From Bacteroidetes Order II. bacterium (GTDB taxonomy: Bacteria; Bacteroidota; Rhodothermia; Rhodothermales; UBA2364): a stretch of 64,000 bases of DNA. Under the pieces are notes generated by a model that had not been told where the DNA came from, searched no databases, and was given only the letters and a program-made list of their open reading frames with translations. Location: contig JAEUSQ010000007.1 of NCBI GenBank assembly GCA_016788705.1, forward strand, positions 1 to 64,000, read 5' to 3'. Shown in pieces: positions 44,601-55,100 of the stretch (its first letter is position 1; each line of letters begins with the position of its first letter). Made by a program: the position numbers and the translations under genes.

Positions 44601-47207
44601 ATGAAAAAAATGAAGTTCCATGTTACCTCCAAGCATTTCTGGTACGGAATAGCGTTTTGTATTGCGCTTCTTCCGGCCAATGCACAGGCGCAGAACGCCC
44701 CTCCGATCTTGGCAAATCCAGTGTGGTCGGTGGATTCCGGAACCGTTCCGTTTATGGGGACGGGCAATACGGAGCGTGGCGGTGGGTATAACCCGAAAAC
44801 CGACCATGTTTTGGTGGTTACGCGCACCAATCCCACTCGTATTGCGGTCGTAAATGCGGCAGATGGTAAGTTCATAAAAGATATGGATATGACAGGGGTA
44901 AATGGTGGAACGTTTCACCTGAGTGAGATTGGCATTACGGGAGACGGTCAGATATTTGGCGCCAACCTGACGACCAATAGCACCACCAGCAACATCAAAC
45001 TTTATTATTGGTCGGACGAAGATGCCAAACCTATGATGGTTTTTGATGGAAAAGTGGAAGCGGCCCGTTACGGAGATGGAATTGGCGTGGGCGGAATGGG
45101 TAACAATGTAAAGGTGTTTTTGAATGGTAGTGGAAACGATAAAATGGCAGAGTTTGCTTTTGATGGAACGAAACTCAATTTTGTGAAAAGCCATGTTGTT
45201 GAGGCGGGTATTGCCCGCGCCCGATATGGGATGGCGCCCGTTATGGGCACCTCTTTGGTTTGGGTAAATGAACCCACCACCGAATTGGGACTATTCGATA
45301 CGGCTAATGGTACGGTGTATAATGTGCCGGAAGACAAAGTGGGAAAAGGTTTTGGAGATCTTACCTATTTCGAGGCGAATGGTCGTAGATATGTAGCAAC
45401 AGGACCAAATTTTGCAGGCAAAATGGAATGGGTATTGGTGGATGTTACCGTTCCAGCGGAAGCCAAAATTATCGCAACTTCTCCCGAAAACACAGCACGG
45501 CCCAACCTGAACGCCACAGGCTTTGCCGCCTATGACAGCAAACGCGGGAACCTGATCGTGCTGACGACCAATAATCAGATGGTCAGTTACCCGCTTTCGC
45601 AATTGGTCACCGCGCCGATCGCAAAGGTTATTAACAAAACCAATTGGCGTGTGGATGCCGGAAAAGCCCCGTTTATGGGCACGGGCAATACCGAACGTGG
45701 GGGCGGATATAATGGCGCAACGGACCACGTTTTAGTGGTGACCAGAACAAACCCCACTCGGATTGCTGTTTTGGATGCAGCCGATGGTAAGTTTCTGAAA
45801 GATATGGATATGACAGGGGTTGCTGGTGGAACCTTCCTGCTCAATGAAATAGGGATTACCCCCAGTGGTCAGATTTTTGGGGCCAACCTTACCACAAACA
45901 GCACCACCAGCAATATCAAAATTTATTATTGGGCAAATGAAGATGCCAAGCCCGTTGTCGTGTTTGACGGAAAAGTGGAAGCTGCACGCTATGGGGATGG
46001 TTTAGGAATTGCGGGAGATGGCAACAATGTGCGCATTTTCCTGAATGGCTCTTCTAATGACAAAGTGGCGGAATTTGCCTTTAACGGTGCCCAAATGGCT
46101 TTTGTGAAAAACCATGTGGTAGAAACCGGCATTGCACGTGCCCGCTATGGCATGGCCCCTGTTCCAGGTACAAACCTGATGTGGGTGAATGAACCACAGA
46201 ACCAAATGGCCCTTTTTGATCTAAACACCGGAAAGATTGTGGCGGATGTGCCCGAAGATAAATTGGCCAAAGGATTTGGAGACCTCGCATACTTCGAGTA
46301 TGGATTTCGTAGATATGTGGCGACCGGGCCCAATTTTGCAGGTAAAGGGGAATTTGTCGTGGTGGATGTTAGCGATCCGGCGAACGTGGCCATTGTGGGT
46401 GTAACCCCAGACTTTCCGAATCCCAACTTAAATGCCACTGGATTTGCGGCGTTTGACTATAAACGTAATGCCCTCATTGTGATGGCGACCAATAACGCCA
46501 TTGTAAGCTATTCTATTGTTGGAAAGTCGGAGGTGAACACTGCACCGCCAGCAGCCAGTATCGTGGCGCCCGCTGATAAAGGCAAAGTGGTTTTGGACGG
46601 ACAAGGCAGCAAAAACGTGACTTTCTCTTGGACGCCGGTGAGCGATGCAGACGGTGACGCCGTTGCTTATCGCTGGCATCTTTCTACCCAGCCAGATATG
46701 AGCGACCGCCAAATGGACATCGAAGTGGGAGCGGCAACAAGTACTTCCGTCAAGCAAAATTTCCTCTACGACATCCTGTACTGGCAAGGCAAACGCACAA
46801 CGGGCATGACACTCTATCACCGTGTTTATACCTTCGACGGTACTTCTTTTGTATCTGGCCCCATTTCTTCATTTGATGTTTCGTTGGCCGGAACCTTCGT
46901 AGATCGCGAAGAAGAAGGAGGCATTCCTGCCACGTTTGCTTTGAAAGGTAACTATCCCAATCCATTTAATCCGACGACCAGTATCTCCTTCGATCTACCA
47001 GAAGTGGCTTCGGTAGAAGTGGTGATCACAGATATGCTGGGTCGCGAAGTGATGCGTTCGGGCCAGTTGACGCTAAGTGCCGGGGCTGCCCAAAAAATAC
47101 AACTTGATGCACTTGGCCTAAGTTCGGGCAATTACCTCTACCGTGTGCAAGCCAAAGGCGCCAAAAAATCCTATGTTGCCACCGGGCGGATGACCCTCTT
47201 GAAGTAA
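44601..47207 (+). CDS. T9SS cargo with two tandem DUF4623-like repeats
   Basis: 868 residues. Signal peptide to about residue 30 (ending NAQA). Two homologous units of 307 residues follow: repeat 1 about 41-347 and repeat 2 about 348-645; both contain PFMGTGNTERGGGYN, DHVLVVTRTNPTRIAV, GQIFGANLTTNSTTSNIK, VEAARYGDG and RYVATGPNFAGK. Then comes a fibronectin-like unit (about 660-760) and a T9SS sorting domain with NYPNPFNPTTSISFDLPE and the end MTLLK. The repeats look like beta-propeller halves of unknown role. Surface attachment or secretion by T9SS is well supported. Confidence 0.85.
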   Translation: MKKMKFHVTSKHFWYGIAFCIALLPANAQAQNAPPILANPVWSVDSGTVPFMGTGNTERGGGYNPKTDHVLVVTRTNPTRIAVVNAADGKFIKDMDMTGVNGGTFHLSEIGITGDGQIFGANLTTNSTTSNIKLYYWSDEDAKPMMVFDGKVEAARYGDGIGVGGMGNNVKVFLNGSGNDKMAEFAFDGTKLNFVKSHVVEAGIARARYGMAPVMGTSLVWVNEPTTELGLFDTANGTVYNVPEDKVGKGFGDLTYFEANGRRYVATGPNFAGKMEWVLVDVTVPAEAKIIATSPENTARPNLNATGFAAYDSKRGNLIVLTTNNQMVSYPLSQLVTAPIAKVINKTNWRVDAGKAPFMGTGNTERGGGYNGATDHVLVVTRTNPTRIAVLDAADGKFLKDMDMTGVAGGTFLLNEIGITPSGQIFGANLTTNSTTSNIKIYYWANEDAKPVVVFDGKVEAARYGDGLGIAGDGNNVRIFLNGSSNDKVAEFAFNGAQMAFVKNHVVETGIARARYGMAPVPGTNLMWVNEPQNQMALFDLNTGKIVADVPEDKLAKGFGDLAYFEYGFRRYVATGPNFAGKGEFVVVDVSDPANVAIVGVTPDFPNPNLNATGFAAFDYKRNALIVMATNNAIVSYSIVGKSEVNTAPPAASIVAPADKGKVVLDGQGSKNVTFSWTPVSDADGDAVAYRWHLSTQPDMSDRQMDIEVGAATSTSVKQNFLYDILYWQGKRTTGMTLYHRVYTFDGTSFVSGPISSFDVSLAGTFVDREEEGGIPATFALKGNYPNPFNPTTSISFDLPEVASVEVVITDMLGREVMRSGQLTLSAGAAQKIQLDALGLSSGNYLYRVQAKGAKKSYVATGRMTLLK
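44721..46530 (+). repeat. Two tandem 921-bp coding repeats
   Basis: The copies are 44721-45641 and 45642-46530. The codon at 44724 (Trp-Ser-Val-Asp) aligns with that at 45645 (Trp-Arg-Val-Asp), a period of 921 bp, 307 codons. Identity is high over long stretches at both the DNA and protein levels, so the duplication is not ancient. The second copy merges into a different region before the fibronectin-like part. Confidence 0.85.
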
Positions 47208-47310
47208 AAATGCTTGGTTTAAGAAAAGGGCGGGGTGTAGGGTCTGCTTCGTCCTTTATGATTTATTACTAAATCAGATTGTTACGCTATATTATCTAAA
47301 CAAATCGTTA

Positions 47311-49401
47311 ATGAAAAAACTGTTTTTTTTGATGATGGCATTCTTTGCCAGTACAACCATATGGGCACAGCCTGCGCCCACCACCAATACGTTGTACGAC
47401 ATCACCTTTAAAGGTACGACCGTTACCTTAGACGGCGACTTAAGCGACTGGTCGGATGCACAGTGGATTTTTCTGAGCCAGGATAAGGTTAATTTTCTGG
47501 ATCCGACAAACCGTCCGATTCAAGGCCGTCCAAAATCTCCAGCAGATTTTAGCGGTTTTTTTGCAATTAAAATGGATGCGGATAACATCTATTTTGCGGT
47601 GAAAGTAAAAGATGAAGGCACTCCGATGATCGAAACACCTGCTACACCAAACTTGGCCTTTGTGTATGACCACCTTTCGGTCTATCTCGGCTTGTATGAT
47701 ATTGGGACCTTGGGTGGAAGCCCCCATACTGAAGGTGCCGGGCAAGTGTATTTTATTGATCCAGTAAAAAAAGACACCATCAAATCTAGCATCCGGACAT
47801 ACCGCATTGGCCCGGGGACAGATAACCAGAAGTCCACGTTGGGCCCAGATTTCCAGTTGTTGCTTCGTGCTTTGCCTTATGCACCGGGAACCAAAGGAAC
47901 AGCCGTTTCTACGTATAGCGGTGCAATGGTGGATACCACAATTGTCAACACCGAGGCTGGCTCGAAGCTGACAACCGATGAACAAGGCTATACCTTGGAA
48001 TGGAAAGTGCCCTTCGCTTCGTTGGCGGGTAAAATTTCAAAAGGAACCCGTGAGTACAAAAATTATGCATGGCCGTTGTTCTCCCCCAAAGACGGTATGG
48101 TTATTGTTTTCGATGCCGATATTACCGACCTCGACGAGGGGGAATCTAATTCCGGTGGAGCCACTCGGTTTATGCGTATCGGCAATATGCCTGCTCTTTG
48201 GCGAGACTCCAAAAGTTTTCAGATGCGGGGGCGTATTGTAGATGTGAGCAATCCCCAAAATGCGAATAATAGCCCTGCAAACCGTTACCCGATTGATTAT
48301 AAACCAGTTCAAACCATTGCGTTGGATGGTAAATTGGATGAATGGAAAGATGCGAAATTTTTTGGATTTAGCCAGGAAGCCTTAAACTTTGCTGGAGCCG
48401 TTGCGCCCAAATCTCCTGCTGACCTGAGCGGCTATGTTGGGTTGAAAATAGACGACAACAATCTTTATGTAGCAGCCAGTGTGCGCGACGAAGGCAATGG
48501 CTTGGTCGGAACTACGGCTGATGCCGCCGCCGCCAAATTCTTTGACAGCATTCGCTTGTACCTCGGTTTGTATAACATCAAAAACCGTGCGGGTAGCCCG
48601 CATACCGAAGCTACGTTCCATTTCAATAAACCCGGTGGTGGGACGGTTCCCGCAAATAGTGCGTACCGTATTGGCACTGGAACCGACAATACCTTCACAA
48701 CGCTCGGATCGGACCACCACTTGGTTCTTCGCTCGTTGCCCTATGCCGCAGGCGCCAAGGGTACGGCGTATATCGCAGGATTGGTGAATCAGGCGAATAG
48801 TACTTGGGACGCCTCTTCTGTTTTGGCCACCGATAACAAGACCTACACCGTAGAGTGGAAGATTCCGTTTGCCTCGTTGGGTGGCGCACTTGGAAGTGGG
48901 GATTTTGCTGGATTCAATTGGCCCACCTTCAAGCCAGCGGCGGGAATGTTTTTGCCCTTAGACATGGAATTGACGGACTTGGAAGATGGTGAAGCCACCG
49001 ATGGCTCTAAAACCCGCGTGCTTCGTGCGGGATCGGGCGCTACGCCAGACAAAACCCCCGCAAATTGGGGGCTTCGTGGCATTGTGACGCAAGAAGGACT
49101 TTCAATTGGTGTCAAAAATGAAAGTACCGAAATTCCTGCCGGATTTGTGTTAGAAGCAAACTATCCGAACCCATTCAACCCCACAACCACCATTGAATTT
49201 GGTTTGCCGATGACCTCGGATGTACGCTTAAGTGTCTTTAATGTATTGGGTCAAGAAGTGGCCGTATTGGCCTCCGGAACCCAACGTGCCGGAACCCATA
49301 CGGTAACGTTTGAGGCGGGTAACTTGCCGAGCGGTACGTATTTGTATCGTCTAAGTACACCGCAATACACGGTAACTAAACGCATGGTTCTGGTCAAATA
49401 A
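47311..49401 (+). CDS. T9SS cargo with two CBM9-like carbohydrate-binding domains
   Basis: 696 residues. Signal peptide ending TIWAQ (about residue 20). Two related domains, about 30-310 and about 330-600, each open with VTLDGDLSDWSDAQW / IALDGKLDEWKDAKF and continue FAIKMDADNIYFAVKVKDEG / VGLKIDDNNLYVAASVRDEG, then YLGLY and HTE. This is the pattern of family 9 carbohydrate-binding or DOMON-like modules. The C-terminal 80 residues are a T9SS sorting domain (NYPNPFNPTTTIEFGLP). It begins 104 nt after the previous gene. Sugar or heme binding are both conceivable. Confidence 0.85.
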   Translation: MKKLFFLMMAFFASTTIWAQPAPTTNTLYDITFKGTTVTLDGDLSDWSDAQWIFLSQDKVNFLDPTNRPIQGRPKSPADFSGFFAIKMDADNIYFAVKVKDEGTPMIETPATPNLAFVYDHLSVYLGLYDIGTLGGSPHTEGAGQVYFIDPVKKDTIKSSIRTYRIGPGTDNQKSTLGPDFQLLLRALPYAPGTKGTAVSTYSGAMVDTTIVNTEAGSKLTTDEQGYTLEWKVPFASLAGKISKGTREYKNYAWPLFSPKDGMVIVFDADITDLDEGESNSGGATRFMRIGNMPALWRDSKSFQMRGRIVDVSNPQNANNSPANRYPIDYKPVQTIALDGKLDEWKDAKFFGFSQEALNFAGAVAPKSPADLSGYVGLKIDDNNLYVAASVRDEGNGLVGTTADAAAAKFFDSIRLYLGLYNIKNRAGSPHTEATFHFNKPGGGTVPANSAYRIGTGTDNTFTTLGSDHHLVLRSLPYAAGAKGTAYIAGLVNQANSTWDASSVLATDNKTYTVEWKIPFASLGGALGSGDFAGFNWPTFKPAAGMFLPLDMELTDLEDGEATDGSKTRVLRAGSGATPDKTPANWGLRGIVTQEGLSIGVKNESTEIPAGFVLEANYPNPFNPTTTIEFGLPMTSDVRLSVFNVLGQEVAVLASGTQRAGTHTVTFEAGNLPSGTYLYRLSTPQYTVTKRMVLVK

Positions 49402-49408
49402 GCAACGG

Positions 49409-49440
49409 AAAGGGGCAGGTAGTTGCCCCTTTTTCTTCTT
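49409..49440 (+). terminator. Rho-independent terminator after the CBM9-like gene
   Basis: AAAGGGGCA (49409-49417) pairs with TGCCCCTTT (49424-49432), loop GGTAGT, followed by a T/C-rich run. It splits the surface module into at least two transcripts, or reduces expression of the receptor genes relative to the two cargo genes. Confidence 0.85.
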
Positions 49441-49462
49441 TTGCAACTTACCAGATAGGATT

Positions 49463-52108
49463 ATGAAAAGATTGTTGGTGTTGGTGCTTGCCCTGTTGCC
49501 ATCCTTTGTGTTGGCCCAAACCACCGGAAAAATTGCAGGACGAGTGGTGGATACCGCTACCGGAGTGGGCATTCCCGGTGCAAATATCGTGGTTTTGGGA
49601 ACGCCGCGTGGTGCATCCTCCGATTTGGATGGGAACTACTTTGTCCTAAATGTAGAACCGGGCGTTTATACCCTTATTGCATCTTTTGTGGGTTACGAAA
49701 CCAAGCGCGTGGAAGGCGTGCGGGTGGGTGTAGATAGAACTGCGACGGTCAATTTCTCGATGGCTGAAGACAATGCCCTGACCCAAGAGGTGGTCATTCA
49801 GGCCAATAAAAACTTGGTGGAAGTGGATAGAACCTCGTCCTCGGCCAAAATTGGGGGCGAGCAAATAGCGGCCTTGCCTGTGGATAGCTTCTTGGAAACC
49901 ATCGGACTGCAAGCGGGCGTGACCAAAGGAGCTGGTGGCGAACTCCACATTCGGGGTGGCCGCTCTTCGGAAGTAAAGTATTATGTGGACGGAGTCGCGG
50001 TCTCGAACCCTTTTAACAACAGCATGGCCTCGCCCGTAGAAAACTCGGCGGTGCAAGAGGTGGAGGTCATCAGCGGAACCTTCAATGCGGAATACGGCCA
50101 AGCGAATTCGGGGATTGTGAACGTTGTGACCAAATCCGGTAGTGAGAAGTTTACGGGGTCGTTTAACCTGAGCGGCGGTGGGTACTTTTCCGGACGGGAA
50201 GGCATTTTCCCAGACATTGGCGCAGCAAGTCCGTTAGGCCAAAAACGCTTCGAGGGTTCTATTTCTGGTCCCACAGGCATTAAAAACCTGACATTCTTCC
50301 TGAATACAGGTTGGACGGACTACGATAACTACTTGGGCGGCCGTCGGGTCTTTATGCCGTCCGATTCTTCTAATTTCTCGGGAAGGCCGGATACTTGGCG
50401 CATCCAAGCAACCGGAGACTCTGCCTATGTCCCGATGAATCCAACCAATGGTCTGACGAATCTTCTGAAACTGACGTACCAACTCTCACGAGACATTAAA
50501 CTTTCGTACTCGGCTTCTCGGAATTGGTACAAGAGCCAATCGTACAGCCATTTTTATCGGCTCAACCCCGAAGCGCGTCCTACGTTACGCAGCCTCAGCT
50601 ATAACCACTTATTGGTGTGGAACCAAGTACTGAATGCCCGAACTTTCTTTAACGTCCGGTTAACCTATTACACCACAGACCTTAGCCAATATGTGTATGA
50701 AGACCCGCAAGACGAGCGTTATCGATATATTTATGGTCGGGGGATTCAGCCGGGCAACGTCTTCAATACGGGTGGCGTGGACCGAAGTCACATCCGACGA
50801 GACAGCGATACCTATGCGGCACGCTTCGACATCACACGACAAATTGGACAAAGTCATTTGGTGAAAGCCGGAGTTGAGTATCGGTACAACCGCCTCTTCA
50901 GCGACGAATTCCAGCTTTTGGTGGATCCACGCCAATTTGGTACGTTCGAGCCGCAAATTCCAGACCTTAGCTCTACCCTTCACAACCAATACACCCGCCA
51001 TCCCATAGAGGCCGCACTCTTTATTCAGGATAAAATAGAGATTAAAGATTTAATTGTGAATGTGGGCCTACGCTATGACTATTTTGATCCGAATGCCAAG
51101 GTTCCGACCGATCTGAAAGATCCGCAAAACACTTTGCGTCCGCGCCCCGAAGCCGAGGCATACCGCGAGGCAACCATCAAAATGCAAGTTAGCCCACGTC
51201 TTGGATTCGCGTTCCCCATCACCGAAACGGGGGTAATTCATGCCAGCTATGGCCATTTCTTTCAAATTCCGGAATATGGCCGTATGTACGAAAACCCCGA
51301 CTTTAAGGTGGCGTTGGGGAATTTTAATACCTTTATGGGCAATGCCGACTTGGAGCCGCAACGCTCCACAATCTACGAATTAGGACTTCAGCAACAACTG
51401 GGGCAAAACCTTGCGATAGATGTAACGGCTTATTATCGGGATGTACGTAACCTCATCGGAGCCAAACTCTACCGCACTTATACCGGATCGGACAGCTACG
51501 GGCGTTACGAAAACGCCGATTTTGGCTCCGTCCGCGGGCTTACCGCCTCGCTTCAGATGGTTTTTCCTGCGTTTGGTATCCGCGGTGGTATTAACTACAC
51601 CTATCAATCGGCGCGAGGAAATGCCAGCGATCCTCGACAGGCATTCTATGATGCACAGGGCAATAACGAAGCTGCCCGATCGCTCATCCCCTTAGACTGG
51701 GACCTTCAACACAGCCTAAACGGAGACCTGACATGGAACCAAGGCGGTTGGTCTGCGGGTATCATCGGTGAATTTAAATCCGGATATCCCTTCACACCCA
51801 CCGACGTCCAGCGGAATCCGATTGTGGAGCAGCGTAATGGCGCACGGTATCAGCCCGAATTTCGCTTAGACCTTCGTGCGGGTCGGGACTTTAAGCTGGG
51901 AGACTTGCGGGCACAAATCTTCATTTTTGCAGATAACTTACTCGATGCCTATCGGCCAGATCGTTACCCGCGCCTCTTTCAAACCGAAATAGAGGCGCAT
52001 CGCGCAAATGGATTGGAAGTGATCAATACCCTCAAGGAGTTTCGGACGAATCCGGCAGTCCAGCCCTCGCCCCGCATGATTCGGCTTGGGATGATGCTTG
52101 ACTTCTAA
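49463..52108 (+). CDS. TonB-dependent receptor with carboxypeptidase-like domain
   Basis: 881 residues. Signal peptide (MKRLLVLVLALLPSFVLAQ), then a CarboxypepD_reg-like beta-sandwich (GRVVDTATGVGIPGANIVVL to about 105), plug (ELHIRGGRSSEVKYYVDGVA; VEVISGTFNAEYGQANSGIV) and a long barrel ending in Phe (RLGMMLDF). The long extracellular loops and no SusD gene behind it differ from glycan-uptake SusC. The next gene starts 47 nt later. It may act as a channel for a ligand bound by the preceding surface proteins. Confidence 0.92.
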   Translation: MKRLLVLVLALLPSFVLAQTTGKIAGRVVDTATGVGIPGANIVVLGTPRGASSDLDGNYFVLNVEPGVYTLIASFVGYETKRVEGVRVGVDRTATVNFSMAEDNALTQEVVIQANKNLVEVDRTSSSAKIGGEQIAALPVDSFLETIGLQAGVTKGAGGELHIRGGRSSEVKYYVDGVAVSNPFNNSMASPVENSAVQEVEVISGTFNAEYGQANSGIVNVVTKSGSEKFTGSFNLSGGGYFSGREGIFPDIGAASPLGQKRFEGSISGPTGIKNLTFFLNTGWTDYDNYLGGRRVFMPSDSSNFSGRPDTWRIQATGDSAYVPMNPTNGLTNLLKLTYQLSRDIKLSYSASRNWYKSQSYSHFYRLNPEARPTLRSLSYNHLLVWNQVLNARTFFNVRLTYYTTDLSQYVYEDPQDERYRYIYGRGIQPGNVFNTGGVDRSHIRRDSDTYAARFDITRQIGQSHLVKAGVEYRYNRLFSDEFQLLVDPRQFGTFEPQIPDLSSTLHNQYTRHPIEAALFIQDKIEIKDLIVNVGLRYDYFDPNAKVPTDLKDPQNTLRPRPEAEAYREATIKMQVSPRLGFAFPITETGVIHASYGHFFQIPEYGRMYENPDFKVALGNFNTFMGNADLEPQRSTIYELGLQQQLGQNLAIDVTAYYRDVRNLIGAKLYRTYTGSDSYGRYENADFGSVRGLTASLQMVFPAFGIRGGINYTYQSARGNASDPRQAFYDAQGNNEAARSLIPLDWDLQHSLNGDLTWNQGGWSAGIIGEFKSGYPFTPTDVQRNPIVEQRNGARYQPEFRLDLRAGRDFKLGDLRAQIFIFADNLLDAYRPDRYPRLFQTEIEAHRANGLEVINTLKEFRTNPAVQPSPRMIRLGMMLDF

Positions 52109-52155
52109 GCAAAACCGAAATCTTTTTGGTAACTTAACTTTAGAATTGGATTGTG

Positions 52156-55100
52156 ATGCGTACTATAAAATCATTTATCTATATACTCGTTTGGTTTCTT
52201 CCGGTCTTTGCGCTGGCCCAAGTAAACCAATCGGGGACGTACATCAACCCGAACAATGGACTGCGGGACTGGCGGACGGACATCAACCTCACGGGCAACC
52301 AGGTGGAGTCCATTATCACCAACTATGGAACCATTGGCAAAGGTAACGAGAGCATCAACCAAGCGGGTGTATGGCCGAAAGGAACCGGACACGGCCACTT
52401 ACACCAAATGAGTGGCTGGGTGGGTTCGCGATTGCTGAATAAAGCCGGACAACGGACGGTCATTATCTCGGACGGTTATACCGACGGCAATACGGGGCCA
52501 CTCGCCGAAACCGACGGCAAGGTGGAGTGGAAATTTCAGCCCAAGCCAGGTTACCTAAATCGCAGTATTGCTCGCCCAGAGGTTGCCAACTCATTAAACC
52601 CTAGCAGTTGGCCCACCAATTGGCCAGGGAAAGATGCCCAGTGGAATGGTAAATGGAATGGATTCTTTGGGCTAAACCAATTTAATGCAGACCAAGAAGT
52701 GTATTATGTGATGGATGACTTCACCAACCGTGAGTTTCAGGTGTACCCTTTTGGGGAGGCTGATGCCGAACGGCGGGGATTGGGGCTTCAGGTGGATGTA
52801 AGGCTCTTCCAATGGTCGCAAGCCTTGGCAAAAGACATTTTGTTTATGCAATACGAGGTGTCTAATGTCGGAAATATTAACTATACCAGCGATCTAAACA
52901 ATAACCCACTGTTTTTTGGGGGTTATACCGACACAAACCCATCGGGCGCAGGAGCCACCGACGACGCTGCTGCATTCTCGAAACAACGGAATTTGGTCTT
53001 TGGTTGGTCTTCCGACGGTGTGGGCAAGTGGACGCAATTCCGTGAAATTGCCCCCGGACATGTGGGGTGGAAGTTCCTCGAAAGCCCCTCGATTTCTAAC
53101 GATGCTATAGACAACGACGGCGACGGCCTGGTGGATGAGTCCCGTGATAATGGGGCCGGATCATTGGTGGTGTCTTCGTGTGGCATCTATGGCCAACCCC
53201 GCGAACATTGGTCGGGTGATGAAGACTGCGACTGGAATGCCAAAATAGACGATAAGGGAACCGATGGTATTGGCCCTGGGGAAGAAGGGTATCCTGGCCC
53301 AGACCCAGACGGTACGGAAGGTAACAAAAAACCGGATCAGGGCGAGCCGAATTTTGGACGACTGGACAAGGATGAATCCGACCAGATTGGACTGACATCT
53401 TTTTATGCTCCGCTTTTCGGAACGGTGGACATCAAGGAGGAAGAGGCGATGTGGCCACGAATGCAACCGGGTTTCTTTGATGTGCCCCAACAGGCTGTTA
53501 ACCAAATCTGGATTTTTGCCTCTGGGCCGTTTGCCTTGCCCGTGAACCGAACCGAACGTTTCTCTACGGCTTTCCTCTGGGGAGCCAACCGAGATGCCCT
53601 CTACCGGACGGCACAAGTGGCCCAACGGATTTATGATGCCGATTACCGCTTTGCACGTCCACCAAGGCAACCCGAACTGCGTGCGGTAGCAGGAGACAAA
53701 CAAGTAACGTTGCTGTGGGACGACCTCTCGGAGTTCTCCCGTGATCCTATCTATGGCCAAGATTTCGAGGGATACCGAATTATAAAATCCACCGATCCAC
53801 AATTTCGGGATGCCAAAGAAGTGACCGATGCCTTCGGAAATGCGGTCTATAAGCGCTCTATGGCCCAATTTGACAAAGTGAACGGCTTGGTGGGGCCTCA
53901 TCCATTACAGTTTGGGGAAGAAATTGGTTTACCGAATGGCATTCATTACCATATGGGCGATGATAATGGCCTTCAGCATTCCTTCGTAGATCGGGATGTG
54001 GTGAATGGCCGCACGTATTATTACGCCGTTATTGCCTATGATGCCGGGTATGCCACCGATTATTTTAAGCGTGGCATCTCGGAGATAGAAGACCTGTTCC
54101 CGATTTCGCCCTCCGAGTCGCCAGCCAGCATTACGCTCACCAATGGCGTAGTTACCAAATACGACCGAAATACCGTATCCGTCACCCCCAATAAACCCGC
54201 TTCCGATCTCGAAATAGGCAAACTCCAGACCGAAGCCGGGGATTGGGTTAAAAAGGCGGTGGGCTTCTCTACGGCTCAGGTGAGGGCGGTGGCACTTTCC
54301 GGAGAAATTCTGAAAGATGCGACCTATAATATCACCTTCGATACAAAACCCCTCACCAACCGTCCTACCGTAGAATATAACACGGCTACATTTAGCGTCC
54401 GAACGTCCGATGGCCGCATTTTGGCGGATAAAGTTCCTGTCCCTACTACCGCAGATGGCACAGCCAGAACAACATGGACGCACGAACTCTTGGCCGATGG
54501 CATTCTGTTGCAGTTCGAGAATGCGTATCCCACCGAGTCGGATACCAAAAAAACGTCTGGATGGGAGGCCAATGTAAAATCGAACCTAAAAACCGAAGTG
54601 GAGGCAACAGCTTCTACCGCGTATCCTACCGCACCTATTTGGCCTATAAATGCCGTTATTGAATTTACGCAGGCCGTTGCAGACACCGCTTGGTTCTCGG
54701 TAAATGCTACCCGAACAGTGGATACGTATTTCAAGGTTTATGATGCTGTTACAAAGAAAAGTTTAGATTTTATGTTTGCTGAACCAACCGAAACCGCCAA
54801 TGGGCGCATAGATGTGGGCGAGGCGATTGGCTTGCTTTTCAAAGATAAACCAACCGATACCCGCTATACCCGCGCTTGGACGATTCGTTTTTTACAACCA
54901 ACCGATGCCGAAGGCAAACCACTTCCGACAACGCAAACTGTTTTGCCACAATCGGGAGATAAGTATTACCTGCGTACGCAGGTTCCTTTCGGAAAAAACG
55001 ACCGATTCTCCTTTGGTTCAACCGCTACCAAGCAAGTTGCCAATCCCGATGCCTCGCTCTTAGACAAGGTGTATGTGGTTCCCAATCCCTACGTGGTGGG

